Assembly (NCBI GenBank): GCA_965659675.1
Contig: CBFHWY010000072.1
Location: 1-13,149 of the forward strand
Reading direction: 5' to 3'
DNA: 13,149 nucleotides
From: CBFHWY01 sp965659675
GTDB lineage: Bacteria > Bacteroidota > Bacteroidia > Flavobacteriales_G > Salibacteraceae
Positions within the stretch are counted from its first letter, which is position 1, and each line of letters begins with the position of its first letter. The notes beneath the pieces are model-generated. The model was not told the DNA's origin. It ran no database searches and worked only from the letters and a program-made list of their open reading frames with translations. The translations under genes and the position numbers were made by a program. Below, one piece after another: positions 6,294-13,149 of this stretch.

Positions 6294-6989
6294 TTACACC
6301 GATGATGGCTTGGTACCCAGTCGCCAGGCTCCTTTATAAGTAAGGAACATTGACGCCGCCAGCAGCAGGTGACTGAAATCGTGATAATTGAACCAGCGAC
6401 TGATGCTAAACTTGAAGATATAGATGAATAGGGGGCTGAAGGCCAGCGTAATACCTGAAATGAGGATCCAGCTCCCTTTGCTGTTCATCCGAATGGCGTG
6501 AAAGATCAATATACTCATGCTGATCAGCACCATCCCCATGACGGTATTTGCTGCACTGAATCTGAAATCACGGGTCTCGGGGTTGATCAACAAGGCAATC
6601 AAAGCAACATTGTGCAGCACGATGAGTATTCTGAAGAAGTACTTAAAATTCCGCTTGATCATATTGGAAACCAGATTAAGCACCCCAAACTCAAGAAACA
6701 TTACACCAATTGCCGTAATTCCCCAGCCCACAGCTTTCCAGTCTCGTGAGATATAGGCCTGTAGACCATGGCCGAGGATGCTTGCACAAGTGATTCCAAT
6801 TCCGAAGAAAAGAAAGTAGAATAGAAAAAAGCGAAAGGCCTCTGTTTTTAGACCTTCATGCTTGTAAAACCGCATAAATGCATACCAGCAGACCGTGGCG
6901 AAGATCAGATCTGTGATCGTGGTGACTGGCTCACTAAACTCAAATGTCCCAATAAATATACTTGGGTTCGCAATAGCTTCCTTTCCCAT
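6294..6989 (-). CDS. Seven-helix membrane protein with CREST/ceramidase-like metal-site residues (DUF6962-like)
   Basis: 231-residue integral membrane protein with about seven helices (roughly 22-42, 51-73, 86-108, 116-135, 146-166, 174-194, 205-221). I recall similar Bacteroidota proteins filed as DUF6962 but cannot confirm. The residues fit the CREST superfamily (alkaline ceramidase, PAQR/hemolysin III, Per1), membrane amide hydrolases with a zinc site: EPVTTITDL (20-28) at helix 1 resembles the EPxNALTN opening of bacterial ceramidase-like proteins; S70-I-L-G-H74 fits SxxxH; D83 follows; H203-D-F-S-H207 in the last helix fits HxxxH. All five polar positions are present in order. A lipid amidase or receptor-like role is an inference from these residues only. 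It lies 38 bases downstream of the conserved hypothetical gene, so the two are probably co-transcribed. The start is the first ATG, before a short non-helical leader. Confidence 0.65.
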   Translation of the reverse strand: MGKEAIANPSIFIGTFEFSEPVTTITDLIFATVCWYAFMRFYKHEGLKTEAFRFFLFYFLFFGIGITCASILGHGLQAYISRDWKAVGWGITAIGVMFLEFGVLNLVSNMIKRNFKYFFRILIVLHNVALIALLINPETRDFRFSAANTVMGMVLISMSILIFHAIRMNSKGSWILISGITLAFSPLFIYIFKFSISRWFNYHDFSHLLLAASMFLTYKGAWRLGTKPSSV

Positions 6990-7027
6990 TTTCAGCGTGC
7001 AAAAATGGCTATTTTCAGTTTAGCTTT

Positions 7028-7741
7028 TTAGCTCTTCGCTAATTCTCTCATCAAAATTCTCTTTGATACAGGTATCACCGTCTCTTTCAGTGGTAAACTC
7101 AGAGAGCTAACGATCAAGAATGTGGCGGGATTCGGGAGGTCTGTAAATAGCTTGACCAGTTCCAGTTTGATGCGCCTTACATTGCGAATGAAGTTCAGTT
7201 TTTCTTTTCTAATGAGACGGGTACTGAGTGCTTTGAAGTCCTCGTTGTGATGATGGATATCACTCAGACTGTAGCGATAGATCTCGATTTCTTTTTTACC
7301 ATCTTCATGTAAAAAGAAATAACCTTCCTTTCGATAGAGGGGGAGGAGTCCAACGGGCTCCAAACTCAAATTGCGCTCAACAAACTCATACATTTCTTTA
7401 CCCTCCTTGAGTGTAGGTTCTATGGTGGCGGTGGCATAGTTTAGAATGGATTCAAGCGCTTTCATAACCTCATCGTCCTCAAGCACCTGTTCATAGCTCA
7501 ACTTTAATTTCTCGAGGTCGATCTTTGATAGTTGCTTTGGAAAATCCTGTTGCATGATCTCCTTATCTTTCTTCAATCGCAGAAGGTTATTGTAATGAAA
7601 AACCAGATCTCCCAAATAGGGGTAGAGCATGGCTTTACTAAAGCTGTATTGAACCTCCTTTAGGTAGGCCAAAAGCAGGTATTTCTTATACTCAAAATCC
7701 AAAATACCCTGAGTGATCCAATCTGCATCCAAATGTCTCAT
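7028..7741 (-). CDS. Conserved hypothetical protein of Bacteroidota
   Basis: Soluble 237-residue protein with no signal peptide or TM segment. I recall similar proteins beginning with a W-I-T-x-G-x-x-D-F-E-Y-K-K-Y pattern in many flavobacterial genomes, but know no function. Visible features: an aromatic, helical N-terminus (WITQGILDFEYKKYLLLAY, 8-26) followed by YPYLGDLVFHYNNL; a charged helical middle; a His-rich SDIHHHNEDF around residue 162-171; and a Lys/Arg-rich helix RKEKLNFIRNVRRIKLELVK near 180-199, followed by DLPNPATFLIVSSLSLP. The wide conservation I remember suggests a housekeeping role. It is first gene of a possible unit with the seven-helix protein (38-base gap). It is separated from the neighbouring operon by a 158-base gap. 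TATTTTAG (7756-7763, minus strand) is a one-mismatch -7 box close to its start. Confidence 0.75.
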   Translation of the reverse strand: MRHLDADWITQGILDFEYKKYLLLAYLKEVQYSFSKAMLYPYLGDLVFHYNNLLRLKKDKEIMQQDFPKQLSKIDLEKLKLSYEQVLEDDEVMKALESILNYATATIEPTLKEGKEMYEFVERNLSLEPVGLLPLYRKEGYFFLHEDGKKEIEIYRYSLSDIHHHNEDFKALSTRLIRKEKLNFIRNVRRIKLELVKLFTDLPNPATFLIVSSLSLPLKETVIPVSKRILMRELAKS

Positions 7742-7794
7742 AGCATAGCTTTCTTCTAAAATACGGAAGAAAGTGCTTGAATATTATGGCAGTG

Positions 7795-7814
7795 CCCCTT
7801 GGGATATTAAGGGG
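7795..7814 (-). terminator. Weak hairpin downstream of the repeat-protein operon
   Basis: CCCCTT (7795-7800) and AAGGGG (7809-7814) can form a six-pair stem with an eight-base loop, about 86-105 bases past the stop of the last operon gene at 7900. No U-tract follows on the minus strand, so it is at best a partial or processing hairpin. Otherwise the 158-base gap 7742-7899 shows no gene, RNA or repeat that I can identify. Confidence 0.25.
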
Positions 7815-7899
7815 TTCCTGTTAATGTTTGACGAGTAAATTCGAATACGGTAGAATGTGAATAACCACCAACAGAGCTACACAAGGCTGAAGCCCAGTT

Positions 7900-8973
7900 T
7901 CAGTGAATGATAATCAAACGCCCAGAGACTTCCTTCGATCTGATGAGATAATTACCATCAGGAAGTCCTTCTGTGTCGATTGTCTTACTGTGTTCATCCC
8001 AGTGGTAAGACTTGATTAAGGATCCATTCAAATCGAACAGGTGAATCCTATCACCACAGTTTTGACAATTGATGTAAGCCTTATCTCTGGCTGGGTTTGG
8101 GTAGATCAAGATTTTGTTCTGAGTTGTCTCATTTAAATTTAAGCTCGTTTCTGAATAATAAAAGATACGCCCATATGAGGGTTTTAAAGTATCGGACGGG
8201 CCGAATGCTCTTGAGCTGTTTTCAGTAACAATTAGACCATTGTTAGAATAGGAATATTCGTTTAGAGTTCTTAAATATTTTGAAGGGAAGTATCGATAAT
8301 CCTTTGATGCCATCCTTATCCCATTTTGATCAAACAGAAATGAGTCTGTTCGAAGTTGGCGCAGGGAATCTCCCGCGAAATCAAATGTCCATTTGTCTTG
8401 TGCCTTTATTGAATCATTTGGATAATAGCTATAAAATGTCTTGAAGTTAGCTTTATAGTTCCCTGAGATAGTATCTAGAAAGACTGAAATCGAGGAATCA
8501 AGGCGATTTTGACTGTAATATTTAATGACTCTTTTATCCCAGGCACCTGAAGAATACCCGTAGCGAGTTTTCACATTTCCAGACTGATCAAAAGCGAATG
8601 AATCAATAGGTTGATTCCTCCCAGATTTAAGTATGAGTCTATTTTGTGAGTCATATCGATAGTTCCAGACCCAACTCGTATCAAATTGTTGATTAAAAAA
8701 TGACTTTGACAATCGAATTTCTTTAACCTTTAACCCATTCGAGTTGTACTCAAATAAATCGTAAAAAGCTGGTTCCCAAACACTAGAGCTTCCTTTACTT
8801 TCACCCCTGAGTTCTTTCAGCAATCCATCGTCATAAACATAGATGTATTTGTAATTTGGGCTTGCCCATATAGAATCCTGATATGATCTTCTTAAGACAG
8901 AATCTAATTGTTGCCCAAAGGAAAACGAGGATAGGGTGATAAGAGTGGAGATTGAGATGATCTTAAAAAACAT
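7900..8973 (-). CDS. T9SS-exported repeat protein with type A sorting domain (downstream paralogue)
   Basis: 357-residue secreted protein. Signal peptide about 1-20 (ends FSFG, mature start QQLDS). Residues about 25-275 are repeats of 35-45 residues with Tyr/Trp-rich strands ending in D-x-x-G-x-L or N-x-N-G-L turns (VYDDGLLKEL, EYNSNGLKVKEI, RYDSQNRLI, SNNGLIV), reminiscent of YD/RHS or MORN-like beta repeats. The last about 70 residues start LIYPNPARDKAY and end GNYLIRSKEVSGRLIIIH: a type A sorting domain for export by the type IX system and attachment to the cell surface. The domain contains CQNC. It is a paralogue of the gene upstream, nine bases away in the same operon. The ligand or function is unknown; no enzymatic motif is visible. 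Confidence 0.85.
   Translation of the reverse strand: MFFKIISISTLITLSSFSFGQQLDSVLRRSYQDSIWASPNYKYIYVYDDGLLKELRGESKGSSSVWEPAFYDLFEYNSNGLKVKEIRLSKSFFNQQFDTSWVWNYRYDSQNRLILKSGRNQPIDSFAFDQSGNVKTRYGYSSGAWDKRVIKYYSQNRLDSSISVFLDTISGNYKANFKTFYSYYPNDSIKAQDKWTFDFAGDSLRQLRTDSFLFDQNGIRMASKDYRYFPSKYLRTLNEYSYSNNGLIVTENSSRAFGPSDTLKPSYGRIFYYSETSLNLNETTQNKILIYPNPARDKAYINCQNCGDRIHLFDLNGSLIKSYHWDEHSKTIDTEGLPDGNYLIRSKEVSGRLIIIH
7903..8112 (-). repeat. Duplicated sorting-domain coding segment, copy A
   Basis: These 210 bases encode the last 70 residues of the downstream repeat protein and align without gaps to 8986-9195, offset exactly 1083. By hand count 165 of 210 bases (about 79%) and 56 of 70 residues (80%) are identical. 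A 22-base perfect match (8090-8111 and 9173-9194) covers the YPNP region. Confidence 0.85.
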
Positions 8974-8982
8974 GACTAAAAT

Positions 8983-10095
8983 TTAATGAATAAGGATCAA
9001 ACGGCCAGAGACTTCATCTGATCGGATGAGGTAATTACCAGAAGGAAGGTTTTCTGTGCTGATTGTCCTACTATTTTCATCCCATTGGTAAGACTTGATC
9101 AGCGAACCATTAAGGTCAAAGAGTTGAATCTGATCCCCACAGTTCTGGCAATCGATAAAGGCTTTATCCTTAGCTGGGTTTGGGTAGATCAAGAGTGATT
9201 CATTGGAGTATTGTTCACTTCTAGAATTATTTCCTGAATAATAGTATTTGATCAGTTCTTGATAATCTATTGGTTGGTTGCTTTGCGGTTTTGAGCTTCT
9301 GATCAAAGTATCTATTTTTCTGAAACTGTAATATGACATCGAGTCAATTGAAGATTCCTGATATCTACCACTGCGGAAAAAACTTAAGATCTCGATGGTC
9401 TTCAAGTTGTTTTGGTCGTATATGTTTTCGATTCTATTTTCAGGAACCCATTGAGTACCGCCCAAGTATCTTATGGTTTCTTCACTTATGATTGAATCTA
9501 CATTGTTGTACTGATAGACGACAGCCTCCGTTAAATCGTAGGTAGAATTACTGGTGTCTAAACGATATATAAACATTGAATCTAAAAGATTAGCCGAATA
9601 GGTGTAAGCGCGTTTCGTTTGCTCAAGTAATTGACCAGTAGATTGTCTGCTAGTTCGATACTTTTCGAGTATTTCACCACTAGTGCTGTAAATATTTGAG
9701 TCCTCAGTAAGCGTCACCCAAAGGCCATTACCCTTAATACTATAGCTGTATGCTGTAACCTTTCTTTGCTGATCGCGCACATATTCCTCTGTGCTTGCTG
9801 AGTCCCACTGACTTAAATTGGTATTCCAGTTTTCACTTAAGCGGTAAGTTAGGTCACCTTGACTGTCATATGAACGCTGATCCCTTGAGTAGTTGGTCCA
9901 GCCATTTGTATTGTCTAGCCGATTTCTAGTTATAGTGCTTAAGTTTCCTGATGTGTTGTAATTATAATATGCTCTGTAATATTTTACCCAATTCCCATTC
10001 CTATAATCATAGGTCAGGCTTGAGTCCAATTGCTGGCTAAAAGAATAAAAGGATAGGATGGAGAGAGCTAAGAGTAAGATATTTCTTAAAAACAT
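8983..10095 (-). CDS. T9SS-exported repeat protein with type A sorting domain (upstream paralogue)
   Basis: 370-residue secreted protein, paralogue of the next gene. Signal peptide about 1-20 (FLRNILLLALSILSFYSFS), mature start again QQLDS. The middle carries tandem units of about 40 residues built on W-x-x-Y/S-R-x-x-x-Y-x-Y-x-x-x-G-x-L (YYNYNTSGNLSTI, RSYDSQGDLTYRL, NIYSTSGEILEKY, YQYNNVDSII), Asn/Ser/Tyr rich and probably an elongated beta structure. The C-terminus (LIYPNPAKDKAF to SGRLILIH) is a T9SS type A sorting domain with a CQNC motif. It lies 40 bases after the M28 peptidase gene, so it is probably within the same minus-strand unit. I see no convincing -7 element in that short gap. 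The likely role is a cell-surface or adhesive protein, by inference only. Confidence 0.85.
   Translation of the reverse strand: MFLRNILLLALSILSFYSFSQQLDSSLTYDYRNGNWVKYYRAYYNYNTSGNLSTITRNRLDNTNGWTNYSRDQRSYDSQGDLTYRLSENWNTNLSQWDSASTEEYVRDQQRKVTAYSYSIKGNGLWVTLTEDSNIYSTSGEILEKYRTSRQSTGQLLEQTKRAYTYSANLLDSMFIYRLDTSNSTYDLTEAVVYQYNNVDSIISEETIRYLGGTQWVPENRIENIYDQNNLKTIEILSFFRSGRYQESSIDSMSYYSFRKIDTLIRSSKPQSNQPIDYQELIKYYYSGNNSRSEQYSNESLLIYPNPAKDKAFIDCQNCGDQIQLFDLNGSLIKSYQWDENSRTISTENLPSGNYLIRSDEVSGRLILIH
8986..9195 (-). repeat. Duplicated sorting-domain coding segment, copy B
   Basis: Partner of 7903-8112, coding for the sorting domain of the upstream paralogue. The alignment is gap-free, whereas the repeat regions of the two proteins do not align well, so similarity is concentrated at this end and at the signal peptide/QQLDS start. 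Confidence 0.85.
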
Positions 10096-10135
10096 GAGAA
10101 GAGAATTAGATTTATTCTCCTAAAAGTACAAAAAT

Positions 10136-11416
10136 CTAATCTAAACCTGAAAGAAAGTCCTTAAACAGATCGAGCACCTGATCAAATTCAGAGAGGGTCA
10201 AACTCTCAGCAGTATCATAAATGTTGTGGTATTCCGCTTTGCCTCCGAGCGTGTATGAAAAGAAAGAAGGAATGCCTTTTTCGTGAAAGGCACAGTGGTC
10301 GCTATTGCAGCGTTCACCTCGAATCTTAACCTGCTTTAGGTAGGCTTTATCTTGATTTACCTGCACAAGCTGATCAAATTGCTTTTTGTAGATGCTTCCA
10401 TTGACCACCTGTATGCCATCGTCTCCCGTACCCATAATATCCAAATTCAACACGAACTTGATTTTTGAAAGCTCAAGGCCTGGATTTTCAACGAAGTATT
10501 TTGAACCAACCAAACCTGCTTCTTCTCCGGCAAAACAAATGAAGACCATGTCATTTTCAGGTTGATTCTGACTGAAATGTTTGGCTATCGAAAGCAGCAT
10601 AGCCGTTCCCGACGCATTGTCACTTGCTCCCGGGAAGTAGGCTTCCGGACCCATTCTCCCCAGGTGATCGTAATGTGCGCAAACCACAACAGTGCTATCT
10701 GAGCTTTTACCTTTGATGCGTCCAATGACATTTCTGGATCGATAATCTTCGATGAACTCGGGCTCTCCTGTAATTTTGATACGGTCAAATTTCTTTGGAA
10801 TCCTTTCTGAGAACACGCTGGCTCCAGTGCGGTGAACAGAACGATCGCTTACACTCCAAAGCCCTTTGTGATCAGGTGGATAGAGTTCGATCAGTCCCGC
10901 TAAATGGTGCTCTTCATTGTACATCACAAAGGCTGAAAACTCACGGATAAGCTTGATCTGTTCTTTGCTCACATCCTCTTCACGTCGGTCGAGTACCACA
11001 AAGTCATTGTGTCGTTCCAAGAGCTTTGGGATCAGTTTTTCCTTGTTTTCCAGATGCTTTGGTTTTATCACGAAAACATCATGCGCAAGGCCAGACTCAC
11101 CTGAAGCTGGGTGAATGAGAAATTCAGAACCGGGCTCCATCTTCACATCATCAAAACTCAGCGACATGCTGTTTGGGAAGCTATTCACGGAATGCGGAAA
11201 TTCCTGGAACCAGGAATCGCCAATTTTGTGAAGTCCAAGCTTCTGGTATTCTGAAGCCAGGTATTCAGAAGCAAGTGAATCACCCTTGTTTACGTAGCCG
11301 CGTCCGTGCATCTCTGGAGCACATAGCTTCGTAAGGATCTCTCTAGCATAATCCTGCTGTGCCACAGCGGTGTGGCTGAGGACCAGAAATGTGATGATGA
11401 ATTTAAAGCTCTGCAT
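10136..11416 (-). CDS. Secreted M28 family zinc peptidase
   Basis: 426-residue exported metallopeptidase that should remove N-terminal residues from peptides with two zinc ions. A signal peptide spans about 1-19 (ends AVAQ). The helical start CAPEMHGRGYVNKGDSLASEY (32-52) is the usual opening of this family; a PA-like insert covers about 85-190. The catalytic domain has every metal ligand in order: H248 in CAHYDHLG, D266 in GASDNASGT, E298/E299 in FAGEEAGLVGS, D326 in LNLDIMG and H397 in YHNIYDT. There is no sorting domain, so it is likely periplasmic or outer-membrane associated. Cys370 and Cys375 in ERCNSDHCAFHE could form a disulphide near the active site. Its ATG lies inside the end of the DUF2461 gene (14-base overlap), so translation is probably coupled. 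The start fits the signal peptide. Confidence 0.93.
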   Translation of the reverse strand: MQSFKFIITFLVLSHTAVAQQDYAREILTKLCAPEMHGRGYVNKGDSLASEYLASEYQKLGLHKIGDSWFQEFPHSVNSFPNSMSLSFDDVKMEPGSEFLIHPASGESGLAHDVFVIKPKHLENKEKLIPKLLERHNDFVVLDRREEDVSKEQIKLIREFSAFVMYNEEHHLAGLIELYPPDHKGLWSVSDRSVHRTGASVFSERIPKKFDRIKITGEPEFIEDYRSRNVIGRIKGKSSDSTVVVCAHYDHLGRMGPEAYFPGASDNASGTAMLLSIAKHFSQNQPENDMVFICFAGEEAGLVGSKYFVENPGLELSKIKFVLNLDIMGTGDDGIQVVNGSIYKKQFDQLVQVNQDKAYLKQVKIRGERCNSDHCAFHEKGIPSFFSYTLGGKAEYHNIYDTAESLTLSEFDQVLDLFKDFLSGLD

Positions 11417-12080
11417 AACCGCCTGCTTTGGTCAGGAAATCAAGCATTGGTTTGGATGCAAGATAATTCTTTTCGCAGATCTTTAAAAGATCATCCCGAA
11501 GGATGGTCTCCGCTTTAAACTCCTCGAAGTAGTAGAATTGTTTGTTGAAAATGAGGCCTTCCTGTTCAGCAGGTCCCTTCAGATCAGCTGGCAGACGCTT
11601 ATTCTTTTCGCCCCGAATTTCTCCGTAATGCGACTTGAACTTTTTATCCTTGTACAGGGACCTAAACTCCTCAGGATCCTGTGCGATCTCATAACGAATA
11701 TCCATTAGGTTCTGCTTTTCGGGCATATAGCAGCCCCCGTAGAAACGAAAATGTTTGTGGCTGAGCTCAACGTAGGTTCCGGGAATACTACCGCCTTTGC
11801 GACCATGTCTTCCTACAATAGCAGACACATTGGTTTTGTAAGGAGTTTTGTCTTTGCTGAAACGAACATCCCGATAGATCCTGAAAATGCATTCTTTTGG
11901 AGTTACAACGATGTTTGAATCGTGCTTTTGGATCATTTTGATGAGATCTTGCACAAAGAGCTCGAAGGGCTTTTTGACTTCTTTCTCAAAACGCTTTTTA
12001 TTGGCGTGATACCATTCGCGTTCGTTATTTTGATCGAGATCCTTAAAAAAGCGAATGAACTCATCCGAAAAGTAGGCCAT
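11403..12080 (-). CDS. DUF2461 domain protein
   Basis: 225-residue cytoplasmic protein of the DUF2461 (TIGR02453) family, function unknown. Family marks: FIRFFKDLDQNNEREWYHANK at the N-terminus, then RIYRDVRFSKDKTPYKT (67-83), the most conserved stretch, then FRFYGGCYMPE and MDIRYEIAQDPEEF. I chose the ATG at 12080; a longer open frame reaches 12203 but would overlap the upstream DUF5723 gene by 97 bases and adds sequence with no family match. The spacing from that gene's stop is 26 bases, and the end overlaps the M28 peptidase start by 14 bases. It sits in a mostly envelope-protein operon, though it has no signal peptide itself, so the operon gives no clear hint at its job. Length is usual for the family. 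Confidence 0.9.
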   Translation of the reverse strand: MAYFSDEFIRFFKDLDQNNEREWYHANKKRFEKEVKKPFELFVQDLIKMIQKHDSNIVVTPKECIFRIYRDVRFSKDKTPYKTNVSAIVGRHGRKGGSIPGTYVELSHKHFRFYGGCYMPEKQNLMDIRYEIAQDPEEFRSLYKDKKFKSHYGEIRGEKNKRLPADLKGPAEQEGLIFNKQFYYFEEFKAETILRDDLLKICEKNYLASKPMLDFLTKAGGYAEL

Positions 12081-12106
12081 AACACATGATTTGGCACTAA
12101 AGTAAA

Positions 12107-13149
12107 TCAAAAGTAGCGCTGCGACTGCTTCTTTTTCATGAACAGCCGAAGTCGCTTCATTCCATGGAAGAACTTGTATTCGTCTGAAATAAAGCCTCTG
12201 CAAGCTCTGCTGTAGTATATAGGAATACTCAAACTGGCATAGGCATCGATGCTATACAGATCGTACTTGAAGAGTAGGGGAAGGAAGTTGCTTGTTCCAA
12301 AGGATAGCCCCCAAAGTCTGAGATTAAAACCCAATCCTGGTTTTTCAATTCTATTCACCGTAAATGGGATTTCAGCCTCGAACCACTGTGTTTGATATCG
12401 AAATGCGAGATTCAAAAAGGACATTCTTTCGGCTCCGTGTAAGCCCGGACTCCGCAGTCCCATTAACATATTTGCCCTCGCGAAAAATCCAGTCTCAAAA
12501 TTATAATCGGCCTGGGCTGTTAAAGCCATTGGGAGAAAGGCGCTATAGGATGAACTTGTGTCAAATTGCGCCCCCGCCGCTTTGAGTTTTTCGGTGGTTA
12601 TGAAATCAAAACTACTTAACCCATCCACTGGTTGATCGTTATAGGCATTCCAGATGAAAGATTGGTTCTCTATTTGGTTCCTTCGCACATCATTGCTGAA
12701 TCTGATCATTCCAAGGTCATTCAGGGAGGCAGACAGGCGGTATTTGTAGGCTTTTTTCTTGCAGAAGCTTTTGCTTGAGTGCGGTACAAATCCACCCAGA
12801 TCGTCGTCGAGCATCTTTGAGAATGATAAGCCAATATCAATACCGGCACCATATCCTTTTCCCCATCCAGGAACTGCGATGGCATATTCACCATTAAAGT
12901 TGAGTACATCCATATTCAGGCTATCTACATTGATCTCCATATCCTGAAACAGCACTCCACCATAACCAAAACCATTGAGTATCTTGAGATTGGTACCAAT
13001 GCTTAGCACTTTATTTCCATATTGATAGGCGATCATTCCGGCGTGAAGATCCACCTCTCCCCAGGTCATGCCTTTCACATAAGCATTTTGAAGTGCGTAG
13101 TTTATGTTGTGCTGCGGGGGATGGTCCAGACCTTCAAATCCGAATTTGG
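12107..13149 (-). CDS. DUF5723-like outer-membrane protein (5' end cut by window edge)
   Basis: 347 residues are open from the right edge to the stop at 12107; the N-terminus and signal peptide lie outside the window. A GTG in frame at 13078 is only an internal Val codon: the reading frame continues upstream (ending HNINYALQNAYVKGMTWGEV) without a stop, so it is not the start. The sequence is a run of alternating beta strands with Gly/aromatic turns (IAYQYGNKVLSIGTNLKIL, GYGAGIDIGLSFSKML, YKYRLSASLNDLGMIRF, YNFETGFFARANMLMG, AFRYQTQWFEAEIPFT, RLWGLSFGTSNFLPL, AYASLSIPIYY), as in Bacteroidota beta-barrel proteins of the DUF5723 type. It ends in an aromatic residue (RYF), common in outer-membrane barrels. 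It is the first visible gene of the right-hand minus-strand operon. Function unknown. Confidence 0.75.
   Translation of the reverse strand, partial: KFGFEGLDHPPQHNINYALQNAYVKGMTWGEVDLHAGMIAYQYGNKVLSIGTNLKILNGFGYGGVLFQDMEINVDSLNMDVLNFNGEYAIAVPGWGKGYGAGIDIGLSFSKMLDDDLGGFVPHSSKSFCKKKAYKYRLSASLNDLGMIRFSNDVRRNQIENQSFIWNAYNDQPVDGLSSFDFITTEKLKAAGAQFDTSSSYSAFLPMALTAQADYNFETGFFARANMLMGLRSPGLHGAERMSFLNLAFRYQTQWFEAEIPFTVNRIEKPGLGFNLRLWGLSFGTSNFLPLLFKYDLYSIDAYASLSIPIYYSRACRGFISDEYKFFHGMKRLRLFMKKKQSQRYF

Noticed and set aside
6498..6756. Plus-strand open frames opposite the seven-helix gene
   Set aside because: They are antisense shadows with no recognisable domain; the minus frame has helices and conserved-looking motifs.
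7900..10095. RHS/YD polymorphic toxin
   Set aside because: Strand-turn repeats resemble YD repeats, but there is no RHS core motif, no toxin tail and no immunity gene; each ends in a sorting domain instead.
12081..12203. 41-residue N-terminal extension of the DUF2461 protein
   Set aside because: It overlaps the coding end of the DUF5723 gene, and family similarity starts at the ATG at 12080.
13076..13078. GTG as start of the right-edge outer-membrane gene
   Set aside because: The frame stays open upstream to the window edge with protein-like sequence, so the GTG is an internal valine codon of a truncated gene.

Overview
The window looks like a chromosomal segment of a Bacteroidota member, most likely a marine flavobacterium (Flavobacteriales). 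Evidence: two C-terminal type IX secretion (T9SS) sorting domains with the YPNPA start, a secreted endonuclease I that also ends in a sorting-type tail, Bacteroidota-restricted families (DUF5723, a flavobacterial-type DUF2797), lipoproteins with LAAC lipoboxes, almost no Shine-Dalgarno sites, and several matches to the Bacteroidota -7 promoter element TAnnTTTG. I see no rRNA, tRNA, CRISPR array, insertion sequence, phage gene or recognisable defence cassette. The genes are tightly packed; the largest gaps are about 160 bases and no stretch over 300 bases lacks a gene.

Left part (1-5537): an ABC-F ribosome-associated ATPase runs off the left edge on the minus strand. Divergent from it is a secreted endonuclease I. 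That gene meets head-on, with overlapping stop codons, a two-gene minus-strand operon of paralogous lipoproteins. Divergent from the lipoproteins is a DUF2797 protein, which ends in another overlapping-stop junction.

Middle (5534-7741), all minus strand: a conserved protein of unknown function, then a seven-helix membrane protein carrying the residue pattern of the ceramidase/PAQR (CREST) metal-hydrolase superfamily, then a small stand-alone four-helix-bundle sensor-like membrane protein without any signalling output domain.

Right part (7900-13149), all minus strand and probably one transcription unit read right to left: a DUF5723 outer-membrane protein cut by the right edge, a DUF2461 protein, a secreted M28 zinc peptidase, and two paralogous T9SS-exported repeat proteins. 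Gaps are 26, -14, 40 and 9 bases. Several products are envelope or secreted proteins (nuclease, peptidase, repeat proteins, lipoproteins), consistent with a life using exported hydrolases. Nothing here is a clearly coordinated new system. The best leads are the CREST-like membrane protein, the DUF2797 protein with its lost cysteine knuckles and GIY-YIG-like core, and the duplicated sorting domain containing a CxxC.
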